A stretch of 64,000 nucleotides of DNA from Acinetobacter kyonggiensis. GTDB taxonomy: Bacteria > Pseudomonadota > Gammaproteobacteria > Pseudomonadales > Moraxellaceae. The position numbers were made by a program, and so were the translations under genes. The notes below the pieces were generated by a model. The model had not been told where the DNA came from and ran no database searches. It saw only the letters and a list, made by a program, of their open reading frames with translations. Where the stretch lies: assembly GCF_900107285.1 (NCBI RefSeq), contig NZ_FNPK01000002.1, forward strand, positions 124,001 through 188,000. The letters run 5' to 3'. This document shows, one piece after another, positions 10,108 to 19,704 of this stretch (position 1 is its first letter; each line of letters starts with the position of its first letter).

Positions 10108-10880
10108 TGTCTGAACTATCACTTGCTTATATTTTTCATCAACATCAACTTTTAGTGGATGAAAACTTTCAACTTCCTCGAGTTGAAAGTTTAGCAAGTG
10201 ATCTTTACTTTCACGCAGGCGATCAAGTGATTGCCCGTGATTTACGTGAAGATGAAGCTATTCCTCAAGGTTTACAGTTGGTTCCCATCCGTCAATTATT
10301 GACGCTTTGGGATACCCAGCAATTTGAATATGCCAGTCGTGCAATTCAACTCTTAGAATGGCGTAGAAACCATAAATTTTGCAGTCATTGTGGGCATCAA
10401 ACAGAAGCACATCCGACTGAACATGCCATGATTTGCCCTGCATGCCGCTATCATCAATATCCCCGTGTCCAACCTTGCGTTATCATTGTAATTACACGCG
10501 GTGATGATGAAATTCTGCTGGCAAAAAATGCAAAAAATACAACCGATATGTACGGTCTCATAGCAGGTTTTGTCGAAGTTGGGGAAACTTTGGAAGAGGC
10601 TGTACGCCGTGAAACCTTCGAGGAAATTGGATTAAAATTAAAAAATGTCCAATATCTTGCCAGCCAACCTTGGCCTTTCCCAAGCAATCTCATGCTCGCT
10701 TTTCGTGCTGAATATGCTTCTGGAGTAATCAAACTTCAAGAAGAAGAAATTAGCGATGCGCAATTTTTTAAATTTGATCAACTGCCTGAAATTCCATTTA
10801 AAGGCAGCATTGCATACGCGATGATCAAGCACGTCATTGAAGGTCACCCTGTGGCAGATGACACTCGTGAATGGTTATAA
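10107..10880 (+). CDS. nudC: NAD+ diphosphatase / RNA decapping hydrolase NudC
   Basis: Nudix hydrolase of 257 residues that cleaves NAD(H) to NMN(H) and AMP and removes NAD caps from RNA 5' ends. It has a four-cysteine zinc site (C92, C95, C110, C113). The Nudix box runs over about residues 154-176 (GFVEVGETLEEAV then RETFEEIGL). The NudC-specific SQPWPFP motif at 186-192 separates it from other Nudix proteins. Its length matches the E. coli enzyme (257). The start codon overlaps the stop of the fimL-like gene by one base. It converges with the hydrolase gene on the other strand, with one base between the two stop codons and no obvious terminator between them. Confidence 0.96.
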   Translation: MSELSLAYIFHQHQLLVDENFQLPRVESLASDLYFHAGDQVIARDLREDEAIPQGLQLVPIRQLLTLWDTQQFEYASRAIQLLEWRRNHKFCSHCGHQTEAHPTEHAMICPACRYHQYPRVQPCVIIVITRGDDEILLAKNAKNTTDMYGLIAGFVEVGETLEEAVRRETFEEIGLKLKNVQYLASQPWPFPSNLMLAFRAEYASGVIKLQEEEISDAQFFKFDQLPEIPFKGSIAYAMIKHVIEGHPVADDTREWL

Positions 10881-10881
10881 A

Positions 10882-11769
10882 TTAAGGTTTTAGCGCTTCC
10901 TCTAAAACCGCCAAAATTTGTTTTTTGGTTTGGAAATAACGGCTAAACAAACTCGAAACCGATCCCATAATGGAAACATGCCCCGTACCAGAGATGGTAA
11001 TCATTTGGCTATGATTGCCCTTTTCCTGCAAAATACGATGAAAATCTTCTGAATTATTACGACCGACCACTTGATCATTCGATGCTAAAAACAGGTAATG
11101 CTTAACTTCATTGGTTTCAACAAAATAATACGGCATGACATTTTGATAGGGTACGTTCTGATCAAATGCGTCTGCACATAAGGGATCATCTTTATAATCA
11201 AAATGATAAGGTCCCGATAAACCAATAATCACGCGAATTTGAGAACGACATTGCAAAGCATAAGGCTTCGGATGATAAATGGCCGACATCACATTAAAGG
11301 CACCCGCTGAATGCCCCATCAAGACTATTTTTTCAGTGCGAATCTTTAATTTCGTTTGATGCTGCGTCAGATAATTTAATGCCAAATTCAAGTCATCAAT
11401 ATAACTCGGAAAAACATATTTCGGTGCCAGATGATAATTAATGACGACAACATCATAGCCTTCTTTCGCAAAGGCTTCACCGACAAAGCGATAGTCTTTT
11501 TTGTCCCCATGCAACCATGCCCCGCCATGTACAAACACAATTAAAGGGCGTTGCTCACGTGCGACTTCGGCAGAAAAAATATCTAAGCGCTGTCGTGCTT
11601 TTAGACCATAAGCAATATTTTTATTCAGCGTATAACCCTTTCGAGGAGTTAAACGATTCAAGACATAACTACCAAAATCGTAAAGGCGGAACTCTTTATA
11701 CAGCGTTCTCGCCAATTCTACTTTTTGATGCAACGTTTTTGTGATGACCCGAGTAACATTATTGAGCAT
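10882..11769 (-). CDS. Alpha/beta hydrolase (esterase/lipase family)
   Basis: A 295-residue serine hydrolase of the BD-FAE/carboxylesterase type. The oxyanion motif HGGAW is at residues 81-85, and the nucleophile elbow GHSAG places the catalytic serine at 154. An Asp in SNDQVV and the His in GTGHVS complete a plausible triad. No signal peptide is evident, so it probably acts in the cytoplasm. The substrate is unknown; relatives hydrolyse short-chain esters or N-formylkynurenine. The start lies 11 bases inside the end of the dolP gene, implying cotranscription downstream of dolP. Other in-frame starts are possible, but this one leaves a normal family length. Confidence 0.82.
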   Translation of the reverse strand: MLNNVTRVITKTLHQKVELARTLYKEFRLYDFGSYVLNRLTPRKGYTLNKNIAYGLKARQRLDIFSAEVAREQRPLIVFVHGGAWLHGDKKDYRFVGEAFAKEGYDVVVINYHLAPKYVFPSYIDDLNLALNYLTQHQTKLKIRTEKIVLMGHSAGAFNVMSAIYHPKPYALQCRSQIRVIIGLSGPYHFDYKDDPLCADAFDQNVPYQNVMPYYFVETNEVKHYLFLASNDQVVGRNNSEDFHRILQEKGNHSQMITISGTGHVSIMGSVSSLFSRYFQTKKQILAVLEEALKP

Positions 11770-12442
11770 TCGTAGGCTCTGCTTGATCTGGATCGATTGC
11801 TACAGGTGTTTGTTCAACAGGTTGGGCATTGACAACTGGACTACTAAAGCTTGAAGTCACTGCACGTGATTGTTCAACATTATCAATCAAGGTAATAATT
11901 TTAGTAACATTACCCACTTGCTGAAGCACTTGATTAAGATCATTAATCTCTGCCTGATTTAAACGCCCCATCACGTACAGAATCCCATCTTCGGTATGGA
12001 TACGCACTTTACTATCAGAGACCACTACAGCTTTCATAATCAGACCACGTGTATTTGCCGTCACTGTGGTATCTTGCATAATGCTGCTATAACCAATTTG
12101 ATCGCCAACGGTAAGGTAATTATGTACCGTTTTAACATCCGTCATCGCACGTAAATTATCTTCCGCCAATTGCTTTAAATGCGCATCTGGCACTTGTCCT
12201 GTAAGCAGGACATTACCGTGAAAACTTTCAATATTTACACGAGATTGTTTAAAGCGTGAATCTAATTTATATAAATTAATTTTAGCAGTACGTTCTATAG
12301 AAGAATCAATAAATACCTGTCCAAGTGAACGAGCACCACTTTCTGTTCCAACTGGCGCTGACCCTGTACCACTTGATATAAAGCTCGCACAACCAGATAA
12401 ACTTGCTACACACAGTAACGTCATTGCAATACGATTAAACAC
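11759..12442 (-). CDS. dolP: BON-domain outer-membrane lipoprotein (DolP-like)
   Basis: Lipoprotein of 227 residues with a lipobox LSGC near residues 15-18, so it should be anchored in the outer membrane facing the periplasm. Two BON domains follow (about 50-115 and 125-190), recognisable by motifs such as HGNVLLTGQVPD and EDGILYVMGRLNQAE. The C-terminus is a Pro/Gln/Val-rich tail. DolP (YraP) supports outer-membrane integrity and BAM function. The order LpoA-like, yraN, dolP, divergent from rsmI, mirrors the E. coli yraL-yraM-yraN-diaA-yraP block except that diaA is missing. A 65-base gap separates it from yraN. Confidence 0.85.
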   Translation of the reverse strand: MFNRIAMTLLCVASLSGCASFISSGTGSAPVGTESGARSLGQVFIDSSIERTAKINLYKLDSRFKQSRVNIESFHGNVLLTGQVPDAHLKQLAEDNLRAMTDVKTVHNYLTVGDQIGYSSIMQDTTVTANTRGLIMKAVVVSDSKVRIHTEDGILYVMGRLNQAEINDLNQVLQQVGNVTKIITLIDNVEQSRAVTSSFSSPVVNAQPVEQTPVAIDPDQAEPTNAQ

Positions 12443-12507
12443 TCAGCAAGACTCCTAATCATCCATTTAAATTCTATTTTATTGCAATATTTATACTCTA
12501 ATTTTGT

Positions 12508-12939
12508 TCAAAGATTAATAAACTCTTGATCAAAAGTAAAAGCATTTTCTATCCATTGCTGATCATAAGGGCATTTAGAAAAATCTTGCTGTATCTTTTT
12601 TGCAAATTGTTGGAAAAAATCAAAACAAATCACATCAAAACGGCAATAAAATTCTTGGAATTGCGGCTGTGCATTTAAAAAGCACAGTGCTGATTTCATA
12701 ATCTTCTTTTGCTTTGAGGATGAAATCGTTTCACATGATTGTGCATATTGCGTCACTGAGCGTGCCTTGACCTCCACAAAAATCAATTCTTGATCCTTTT
12801 GTACAATCAGATCAATTTCCCCATAGCGGCAATGATAATTCGCAACAATCAAGGTAAAACCCTGCGCTTGTAATAACTTTAAAGCCTGCTGCTCTGCCCA
12901 CTGCCCCAAGTTTAATGGGCTAGATATCGTCTCTAACAT
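12508..12939 (-). CDS. YraN family protein (UPF0102)
   Basis: Small 143-residue protein of the YraN/UPF0102 family, which has a restriction-endonuclease-like fold but no settled biochemical role. Visible family features are [12 protein letters not shown] near the N-terminus, then YGEIDLIV and FVEVKAR at about residues 39-60, which carry the E/D-x-EVK nuclease-like signature. The C-terminal third is rich in Phe and Gln and less conserved. Its start ATG shares one base with the stop of the upstream LpoA-like gene, so they are translationally coupled. Coupling with an LpoA homologue is conserved in many gammaproteobacteria. Confidence 0.9.
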   Translation of the reverse strand: MLETISSPLNLGQWAEQQALKLLQAQGFTLIVANYHCRYGEIDLIVQKDQELIFVEVKARSVTQYAQSCETISSSKQKKIMKSALCFLNAQPQFQEFYCRFDVICFDFFQQFAKKIQQDFSKCPYDQQWIENAFTFDQEFINL

Positions 12940-13874
12940 TACAACACCTTCAAACCTTTTTGAGTATTTTCATAACAATGTGGTACACGATGAATTTGAT
13001 GATCACTCAGTTGAATCAGTCCTGTACGTCCCTGAAACTCAAGATTTCTCAAATGAGGCGCTTGTAAATACTGCTGACTGATCTGCCAAGCATCGCCACC
13101 AAATGCTAATAATCGCTGATAGGACATCGCAACAGGGTTCTGTTGATAGGCATGTATCAGATCGGGCCAGACACGGCTATATAAAGCGGGTGCATCACAA
13201 AATTTCACGCCCTGAGGTATGGTTTGATCTTGTTCAATGGCATTGGCCAATACATAAATGTGCTGCGTGGGCAGTTTAATCAGGCTGTTTATCCATTCAT
13301 GCTGACCAAGCAATAATAAACCCTGCTGCTTGGTCAGCTTTTGGGGCACTTCTTCCACAATGCGAATAGCATGCTGCGTCTGCCCCATTAACGACATCAA
13401 AAAAAGTTCACTTTCAGCTTCCGATCCTTTTTGACGCAAAACATAGAGCTGTTTAATTTTATCTTGCTCGAACACTTGATTCAGTGCATCCGCATCTTGT
13501 TTTTTCGACAAACTAAATTGCCACACATTTTCCGCTTGGTTGCTGACATCGTTTAAAGCCAAAATACGCAGTTTCAAGTTCGCCTGCATTACAATATCCA
13601 CCTCGCTGCGCGCTAAAGGCCCAACAATCATTTGCGTGCTTTTGCTCACATGGCGTTTTAACAGTTGCGCCATAGATTTCTGATCTGAGTTTACAAATTT
13701 AATCGAGGTTTTCATGCCCGATGCTTGATAAGCACTCATAAAGCCCTGTTTGATACTCAATCCAGCTCGCGCCATAGGCCCCGATTCAGGTAAAATGACC
13801 AATACTTCGGCTTGTGCATAATTAAAAATGCCAAACAGGATAAAACCTATCAAATTCTTTTTATTATTCAACAT
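12939..13874 (-). CDS. Penicillin-binding protein activator (LpoA C-domain-like)
   Basis: A 311-residue exported protein with a signal peptide over residues 1-22 (ending NYAQA) and no lipobox cysteine. The mature part resembles the C-terminal periplasmic-binding-protein-like domain of LpoA, the activator of PBP1A: it opens with [22 protein letters not shown] and contains [13 protein letters not shown]. coli LpoA is about 680 residues with an N-terminal TPR-like domain. That half is absent here, so the protein is a short form. The gene is divergent from rsmI with 12 bases between start codons and heads the yraN-dolP-hydrolase group. Whether it activates a PBP without the N-domain is not known from sequence. 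Confidence 0.78.
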   Translation of the reverse strand: MLNNKKNLIGFILFGIFNYAQAEVLVILPESGPMARAGLSIKQGFMSAYQASGMKTSIKFVNSDQKSMAQLLKRHVSKSTQMIVGPLARSEVDIVMQANLKLRILALNDVSNQAENVWQFSLSKKQDADALNQVFEQDKIKQLYVLRQKGSEAESELFLMSLMGQTQHAIRIVEEVPQKLTKQQGLLLLGQHEWINSLIKLPTQHIYVLANAIEQDQTIPQGVKFCDAPALYSRVWPDLIHAYQQNPVAMSYQRLLAFGGDAWQISQQYLQAPHLRNLEFQGRTGLIQLSDHQIHRVPHCYENTQKGLKVL

Positions 13875-13886
13875 TGGAAAAACCTT

Positions 13887-14726
13887 ATGAGTGCTCAGTT
13901 ATTTGTTGTAGCGACCCCAATTGGGCACTTAGATGACATTACTTATCGTGCTATTGATGTTTTAAAGTCAGTGAGTATTATCGCGGCAGAAGATACACGT
14001 ACTTCTGCTCAATTATTAAAGCACCATAATATATCAACTCCACTCACTGCTTGTCATGAGCATAATGAAAGTAACAAAATTGATATTTTGATCCAAAGAT
14101 TGCTGAACGGCGAAAACATGGCATTGATTAGTGATGCGGGTACACCGCTCATTAGTGATCCGGGTTTTAAATTGGTGCGTGCCGCACAAGACAATAATAT
14201 CCGTGTTGTTCCTGTACCCGGTGCCTGCGCTGCAATTGCCGCACTTAGTTCGGTGGGTTTACCTAGCGACCGTTTTAGTTTTCAAGGCTTCTTGCCTTCG
14301 CGTCAATCTCAACGCCTGATTCAGTTAGAAAAGCTCAAAGATGAAACACAAACTTTAATTTTTTATGAAGCACCACACCGTATTTTAGAGTCAGTTAAAG
14401 ATATGGCAGATGTTTTTGGGGCAGACCGCCCTGTGGGTTTTGCTCGTGAAATTACTAAAACCTTTGAAACCATTAAAAAAATGACCTTGGCAGATTTAAT
14501 TCAATTGATTGAATCGGATCGTAACCAGCAAAAAGGCGAAATTGTTTTAGTCATTGGTGGTGCAACGCAAGAGAAAGATTTAGAACAAGAAAAACTAGAT
14601 CAGTTATTAACGCGTTTATTGCAAGATTTATCGGTCAAAGCGGCTTCGCAACTGGCAGCGGACTTGACTGGCATTAAAAAGAAAGTGGCGTATCAACGTG
14701 CGTTGGAACTCACCAATAAAGATTAA
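13887..14726 (+). CDS. rsmI: 16S rRNA (cytidine-1402 2'-O)-methyltransferase RsmI
   Basis: SAM-dependent methyltransferase of the tetrapyrrole-methylase fold that modifies C1402 of 16S rRNA in the decoding centre. The start at 13887 gives the canonical beginning MSAQLFVVATPIGHLDDIT; an upstream in-frame start at 13812 would add 25 unrelated residues. Family motifs include AAEDTRTSAQLLKHH, LISDAGTPLISDPGF and VPGACAAIAALSSVGL. The C-terminal region carries a short helical domain ending KKVAYQRALEL. The 279-residue length is normal. It is divergent from the LpoA-like gene and ends in a strong hairpin terminator at 14748-14775. Confidence 0.95.
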   Translation: MSAQLFVVATPIGHLDDITYRAIDVLKSVSIIAAEDTRTSAQLLKHHNISTPLTACHEHNESNKIDILIQRLLNGENMALISDAGTPLISDPGFKLVRAAQDNNIRVVPVPGACAAIAALSSVGLPSDRFSFQGFLPSRQSQRLIQLEKLKDETQTLIFYEAPHRILESVKDMADVFGADRPVGFAREITKTFETIKKMTLADLIQLIESDRNQQKGEIVLVIGGATQEKDLEQEKLDQLLTRLLQDLSVKAASQLAADLTGIKKKVAYQRALELTNKD

Positions 14727-14747
14727 AGAATTAGTTCATCAAAACTA

Positions 14748-14775
14748 AAAAAGCATCACCGAAGTGATGCTTTTT
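14748..14775. terminator. Bidirectional rho-independent terminator
   Basis: Twelve-base arms (aaaaagcatcac / gtgatgcttttt) around a CGAA loop, with T-runs on both strands. It lies between the convergent rsmI and SutA-like genes and can serve both. Confidence 0.9.
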
Positions 14776-14806
14776 TATATCTCTGACAACATGGAGCAAA
14801 AAAAGA

Positions 14807-15058
14807 TTAGTCTTTTGCAGATTCGTCCGCAGGAACTTCCGTAATGCGTCCACCACGTGCCAGAAAGGCTGCAACTTCATCTTCCAATGCCTGACGTTGC
14901 TTCAATTTTGCTGTCACAGTCAATGTTTCAGCTTCTGCCATATCACCATCAGTTGCACTGTTTTCACTGCTGTCAGATGCACCTTTTTCAGCCGCTTTGG
15001 CTTCATCATCATCTACTGCTGTTTCTTCTACGTCATCGTAGTCATTCATATCCGTCAT
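14807..15058 (-). CDS. sutA: SutA-like RNA polymerase-binding regulator
   Basis: Very acidic 83-residue protein. The first half is almost entirely Asp, Glu, Ala and Ser and is probably disordered. The C-terminal part (KQRQALEDEVAAFLARGG then RITEVP) matches the conserved end of SutA, a Pseudomonas regulator that binds the RNA polymerase beta subunit and promotes transcription in slow growth. The ATG at 15058 is preferred because a strong GGGGAG lies just upstream; a start six codons earlier would include that SD. The gene converges with rsmI. The identity comes from the acidic-plus-LARGG architecture, so it is probable rather than proven. Confidence 0.7.
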   Translation of the reverse strand: MTDMNDYDDVEETAVDDDEAKAAEKGASDSSENSATDGDMAEAETLTVTAKLKQRQALEDEVAAFLARGGRITEVPADESAKD

Positions 15059-15235
15059 CTTTATTTCTCCCCACAAATGACTTCTCTTGATCCAATTTAA
15101 ATTGGATGCGAATTAGGAAGAAATTTAGCAATCTCTGAGCATTTCGCATAGAGTTAAATATCAAAAATTCGTATCTTTTTTAATCAAAAAAGTAAACTTA
15201 TATGAATATTTGTACAAAAAGCAGCATTTTCAAAA

Positions 15236-16477
15236 TTAAACGGCATACATGGTCTGTTTTAAAACCTGCAATCCATTGGCTTGAGACAAAAAGGCATCTT
15301 TTAAAATCGCATGCTGTTCCACTTGTTTTAAGCCCAAATTTCGCGCCCATACCACTGGAAAAAGCGATGTCGTTTCCAACCACCCCAGTGCAGACATACT
15401 GTGCATCATGGCATCATTTTGTCCTTTACGGCGGTGCTCATAGCGCTGTAGGGTTTGCTCGTGTGCCCATACACCACGCTTTTGATCATGCAGCAACACA
15501 TCGCATAAAATAGCGGCATCTAAGCAACCAATATTCACCCCTTGCCCTGCTAAAGGATGAATCACATGTGCAGCATCACCAATTAACGCTAAGCCTGCTT
15601 TGACATACTGCTGTGCTGCCCGTGCTTTCAGTGGAAATTGTGCGCGTGGCGTTGCCTCTAGAACTTGACCCAACATATGATGACTTTCACGGGTGAGAAG
15701 TGCACAAAAATTTGCATCATCCAGAGCTGCGTATTCTTCTGCATAATCGTCTGGTAATGTCCAGACAATCGATTGCCAATAACCCTCTTGTTCAGGTTTT
15801 AAACTCGCCATCGGTAAAAATGCCAGTGGGCCAGTTTCAAGAAAAATTTGACGCGCCACATGCAGATGTGGCTGTGCCGTTCGGATCGCACAGGTCAAAC
15901 CCGCTTGCTTATAATCCAAAACATCAATGTCGATAAAAGCTTGCTCGCGTACAAATGAATTTGCACCATCAGCACCAATCACCAATTTGGTTTTTAACTG
16001 AGAACCATCAGCAAGGTGAATATGCCAAACCCCAACGCCTTGTTCCACACGGGCAACTTTGACTTGAGTCCGATAATCTTTCACCTGTTCCAGCATTTTT
16101 TGCTGAATGGCTAAATTCAAGACGCTGGGTTCCACCATCGAACCCAAAGTCTGTTCAGCACGGGGCATGTTTTGGCTAGGTTGTCCAAAATTAATTTCAC
16201 CATAGCCATTTTTATTCCACACTTGCATACCGCTATAAGGCATGTGACGTGCAAGTTTGTCCCAGACTTGGACTGTTTTGAGCAAATGAATAGTCGCTTG
16301 GCTTAAGGCCAATACACGCGGATTGGCAACGGCTAAAGTTTTAGCTTCATCCAAAATGGGAGCCGCATCTAAAACCGTTGCTTGCACGCCACCTTGAGCA
16401 AGCAGCAAGGCAGTTAAACCACCAACTAAACCACCGCCAATAATGACAACCTCTAGCACATCTAAAACGTCACTCAT
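15236..16477 (-). CDS. UbiH/UbiI/UbiF-type FAD-dependent ubiquinone hydroxylase
   Basis: Class A flavoprotein monooxygenase of 413 residues that hydroxylates the ubiquinone precursor ring. The N-terminal dinucleotide motif IIGGGLVGGLTALLL is at residues 11-26, the DG motif is in VIGADGANSFVR, and the second FAD motif is LIGDAAHVIHPLAGQGVNIG. It overlaps the end of ubiH by four bases (ATGA). By analogy with the E. coli pepP-ubiH-ubiI order it is most likely the C5-hydroxylase UbiI, but UbiF (C6) has the same motifs and cannot be excluded. Membrane association in the Ubi complex is expected from the family. Confidence 0.85.
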   Translation of the reverse strand: MSDVLDVLEVVIIGGGLVGGLTALLLAQGGVQATVLDAAPILDEAKTLAVANPRVLALSQATIHLLKTVQVWDKLARHMPYSGMQVWNKNGYGEINFGQPSQNMPRAEQTLGSMVEPSVLNLAIQQKMLEQVKDYRTQVKVARVEQGVGVWHIHLADGSQLKTKLVIGADGANSFVREQAFIDIDVLDYKQAGLTCAIRTAQPHLHVARQIFLETGPLAFLPMASLKPEQEGYWQSIVWTLPDDYAEEYAALDDANFCALLTRESHHMLGQVLEATPRAQFPLKARAAQQYVKAGLALIGDAAHVIHPLAGQGVNIGCLDAAILCDVLLHDQKRGVWAHEQTLQRYEHRRKGQNDAMMHSMSALGWLETTSLFPVVWARNLGLKQVEQHAILKDAFLSQANGLQVLKQTMYAV

Positions 16478-17682
16478 ACTTTTAACCCCATTGCATAATT
16501 GGCAACAAGCGGTTTAATGCCCGGAATGGTATCAAAAGCCACCAAACCTGTGTTTCGGATAAATTTTAGTATCGGATTTTGATTGCTAAAGCCACGTACC
16601 ACAGAATCGCAGAATTTAATCACACGTTGTTGATCAGTTAAACGCGCTTGCTCATACGCAAGTAACATACTTGGCTGACCAATATCATCCGATTGTGCGA
16701 GTTGTTCAGTCAAGTAACGCACCAATACATAAGCATCACGCATACACAGGTTAAAACCTTGCCCCGCCACTGGATGAATGGTGTGTGCTGCATTCCCCAT
16801 CAGCACTACACGACCAATAGCTTGTTTTTCTGCAAGTACTTGTGACAATGGGAAGCTAAAGCGCTTACCTGTTTTTTGGAATTTACCTGCGCGGTCGCCA
16901 TAGGTTTCTTGTAAAGCATCAAGGAAATGTTGGTCATTTTCATCGCCCAGCCATTCACCTTCTGTGCCTTTTTTCACTGGCCAAACTACAGAGCGACGAT
17001 ATTCACCCGGTAAAGGTAATAATGCCAAAGGCCCTAAATGGCTAAAGCGTTCAAAGCCAACATGCTTATGCGGTTTCGACGTTTGTACTGTGGTGACAAT
17101 TGCAACTTGGTCGTAATCATGTTCGCTTGCACCAATACCGAGGGCTTTACGGCAAAATGAATCACGACCATCGGCAGCAATCACCAATTTTGCCTGTAAT
17201 GACAAATGTTCTTCGCCACGTATCGCCTCAATCAATGCTTGATCGGTGTCTTGCGTCAGTGAAGTAACTTGTACGCCATCAATTAATTCAATCAGCGGCT
17301 GTTTGCGAACTTCTGTAAGAAGTACACGCCCCAGCCAAGCATTTTCAATCACCTGACCAAAACTTTCGACTTTTTCTTGTTCTGCTTTTAAACGTGCCTT
17401 ACCAAAACTACCTTGTTCAGTAATATGCACCTCAAGAATTGGGGTCGCATGCGCTTGCAATGCATGCCATAAACCGAGTTCTTGATAAATTTGTACACTA
17501 CGACGCGACAATGCACTATTTCGCGCATCAAAACTGGAGTGATATGGCGCAAGATTGACATCATCATAATTCGGGTACTTAATCGCCTCTAACAGCTTAA
17601 CCGCAATGTTTGCCTTGGCCAACATTAACGCCAGACTTAGCCCGACCATACCACCGCCGACAATGATCACTTCTTGCTGCAT
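16474..17682 (-). CDS. ubiH: 2-octaprenyl-6-methoxyphenol hydroxylase UbiH
   Basis: FAD-dependent monooxygenase (402 residues) of aerobic ubiquinone biosynthesis. It carries the Rossmann motif IVGGGMVGLSLALML at residues 6-20, AADGRDSFCRKALG for NAD(P)H/FAD contact, and LMGNAAHTIHPVAGQGFNL, where the N of GNAAH is characteristic of UbiH rather than UbiI/UbiF (which have D). It is cotranscribed with the downstream hydroxylase through a four-base overlap. A terminator after pepP and a small membrane-protein gene separate it from pepP, so it probably has its own promoter, unlike the E. coli arrangement. Confidence 0.88.
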   Translation of the reverse strand: MQQEVIIVGGGMVGLSLALMLAKANIAVKLLEAIKYPNYDDVNLAPYHSSFDARNSALSRRSVQIYQELGLWHALQAHATPILEVHITEQGSFGKARLKAEQEKVESFGQVIENAWLGRVLLTEVRKQPLIELIDGVQVTSLTQDTDQALIEAIRGEEHLSLQAKLVIAADGRDSFCRKALGIGASEHDYDQVAIVTTVQTSKPHKHVGFERFSHLGPLALLPLPGEYRRSVVWPVKKGTEGEWLGDENDQHFLDALQETYGDRAGKFQKTGKRFSFPLSQVLAEKQAIGRVVLMGNAAHTIHPVAGQGFNLCMRDAYVLVRYLTEQLAQSDDIGQPSMLLAYEQARLTDQQRVIKFCDSVVRGFSNQNPILKFIRNTGLVAFDTIPGIKPLVANYAMGLKV

Positions 17683-17755
17683 GCGTATATCCTTTTTGTA
17701 GTATCTATAAGGTTTAGATACTTATAATCTTGATTGAATTTATATTACATCAAGC

Positions 17756-18217
17756 CTAAGAATTTTGACATTGCAATGCACGTTCCTGAGCAAGCTTGTT
17801 CTGATCTATTTCATTAACCAATTTATTCGTAAGTGGAATAACATAGATGATCAGACCAATCAGCAAAATAGTTCCACCGAGGCTCACATAGGATCGCCAT
17901 GTGGCTTTAGCCCCATAAGCATAAGCTTGTAGCGACCATGTTTTTTGTTCAGGTAACGGGTACTGCTTTAAACGGATAATTTTAAAATTTTGCGGCAATT
18001 CATAGAGCTGAATGAGCAGAAATAAAATTGAAAAACCAAGGTATAAGCCCTTGTAAAAAATCTCATAGCCTTGTGGATGACATAAAAACCAATTTGTTGA
18101 TTTAAACCATGGGATGATGCCAAAATATAAAATTCCAATAGGAATAAGCCAAAGGCTATACAAGACAATTTTTTTAATTTTTTCTTCTTTACTGTAAAGC
18201 GGTGCGTAATCGTTCAT
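17756..18217 (-). CDS. Hypothetical membrane protein, three predicted helices
   Basis: Unrecognised 153-residue protein. Hydrophobic segments at about residues 18-37, 55-70 and 113-131 suggest three transmembrane helices with charged connecting loops, and the C-terminus is polar. It lies between the pepP terminator and ubiH, 73 bases upstream of ubiH on the same strand, so it could share a transcript with ubiH. No catalytic or metal-binding motif is visible. The reading frame is well bounded and has an ATG start, and its composition matches neighbouring genes, so it is probably real. Confidence 0.65.
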   Translation of the reverse strand: MNDYAPLYSKEEKIKKIVLYSLWLIPIGILYFGIIPWFKSTNWFLCHPQGYEIFYKGLYLGFSILFLLIQLYELPQNFKIIRLKQYPLPEQKTWSLQAYAYGAKATWRSYVSLGGTILLIGLIIYVIPLTNKLVNEIDQNKLAQERALQCQNS

Positions 18218-18258
18218 TGTATTTTGTTCATAGTCATTATTTTTAGAAAATTATAAAG

Positions 18259-18289
18259 AAAAAAGCCGACCATTCGGTCAGCTTTTTTA
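18259..18289 (-). terminator. Terminator of pepP
   Basis: On the minus strand the hairpin AAAAGCTGACC-GAAT-GGTCGGCTTTT is fully paired with one G-U wobble and is followed by a T-run. The plus-strand reading has a mismatch, so it works for pepP. Confidence 0.85.
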
Positions 18290-18302
18290 AATGAAATTCA
18301 AC

Positions 18303-19628
18303 TTATTGAACTGCCATTAAAGCTTCAATTTCTTCAACCGTTTTCACGACTGCAGCAGTTAAAACACGTGGTCCATTTTTAGTCACAACCACATCATCTT
18401 CAATACGAATGCCTATGCCACGCCATTTCGCATCTACAGTTTCATCATCCGGTGCAATATAAAGACCCGGTTCAACTGTCACCGCCATGCCTTCTTCATA
18501 GGTACGCCAGTCTCCATCTTGTTTGTATGAACCGACATCATGCACGTCCATACCCAACCAGTGACCTGTACCATGCATATAGAATTGATGAAAACTTTCA
18601 GATTCAATAATCTGTTCAATATCGCCTTGCATCAAGCCCAAATCAAGTAAACCCTGCACCAAAATACGTACTGCAATACGATGTGGTTCTTTATACGAAT
18701 TACCAATACGCACAGCATCAATCGCTGCAAGTTGCGCTTTTAAAACAACCTCATATAACGCTTTTTGTTCAGGACTAAATTTGCCGTTGACTGGAAAAGT
18801 ACGGGTAATGTCCGAGGCATACAGTTGATATTCACAAGCCGCATCAATCAGGACTAAATCGCCATCTTTCAGTACTTTGTCATTTTCAACATAATGTAAA
18901 ATACAGCCATTTGCACCACCGCCAACAATACTGTTATACGAAGGCACACAACCATTTTGACCAAAAATATAATTCAGTTCGGCTTCAAGCGCATATTCCA
19001 TCATGCCCGGCTTAACCGCTTGCATAGCACGGGTATGTGCTTGAGCTGAAATAGTCGATGCGATTTGCATCAATTCAATTTCTTGTGTCGACTTATGCAA
19101 ACGCATTTCATCTAAAATACGATCGAGTTGAATCACCTGTGCAGGTGCAGATGAGCCTTTACGCGATTCGCCATTGGCTTCAGCAATCCATTTGGCTACA
19201 CGTGCATCAAAATCGACTTGTTGCCCCATGCGATAAAATAGTTTTTGCTTATTGAGCAATTTCTCAATAATTTCCTCATCCAGCAGATCAATGGCATAAG
19301 CTTCATCGGCATCATAATCCTCTACTGCACCATCAACTCCCGCTCGGTAACCGTGCCAGATTTCCATTTCACGGTCACGTTCGCGGCAGAACAAGCTATA
19401 GGTATAACCTTCATCTATAGACTCAAAGGTCTCAATGATTGCCACTGCTTCAGGTTCGGCAAATCCCGTCAGGTAGAAAAAGCTACTGTCCGCACGAAAT
19501 TTATAATCTGCATCACGGTTACGCATAGCAACCGGACTGGTGGCAATAATCGCAATACTGTGCGGACCCATTTCTTCTGCTAGGCGGTCGCGACGTTCCT
19601 GAAAATCTGCTTGAGTCAGTTTCATCAT
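18303..19628 (-). CDS. pepP: Xaa-Pro aminopeptidase PepP
   Basis: Dimanganese aminopeptidase P (441 residues) that removes N-terminal residues preceding proline. The N-terminal creatinase-like domain runs to about residue 175. The pita-bread catalytic domain follows with metal ligands in LVLIDAACEY (Asp), ASDITRTFP (Asp), HGTGHWLGMDVHD (His), TVEPGLYI (Glu) and GIRIEDDV (Glu). Length and motifs match E. coli PepP. Two adjacent ATG codons (19628 and 19625) are equally possible starts. A ygfB homologue lies upstream on the same strand 76 bases away, as in E. coli, and a clear terminator follows. Confidence 0.95.
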   Translation of the reverse strand: MMKLTQADFQERRDRLAEEMGPHSIAIIATSPVAMRNRDADYKFRADSSFFYLTGFAEPEAVAIIETFESIDEGYTYSLFCRERDREMEIWHGYRAGVDGAVEDYDADEAYAIDLLDEEIIEKLLNKQKLFYRMGQQVDFDARVAKWIAEANGESRKGSSAPAQVIQLDRILDEMRLHKSTQEIELMQIASTISAQAHTRAMQAVKPGMMEYALEAELNYIFGQNGCVPSYNSIVGGGANGCILHYVENDKVLKDGDLVLIDAACEYQLYASDITRTFPVNGKFSPEQKALYEVVLKAQLAAIDAVRIGNSYKEPHRIAVRILVQGLLDLGLMQGDIEQIIESESFHQFYMHGTGHWLGMDVHDVGSYKQDGDWRTYEEGMAVTVEPGLYIAPDDETVDAKWRGIGIRIEDDVVVTKNGPRVLTAAVVKTVEEIEALMAVQ

Positions 19629-19704
19629 TGAGAGGTACTTTTATCTTTTATGAGTGGAGTTGATAACTTTTACATCGCTTGTTGTTACATCACAGTCGTC
19701 TGAG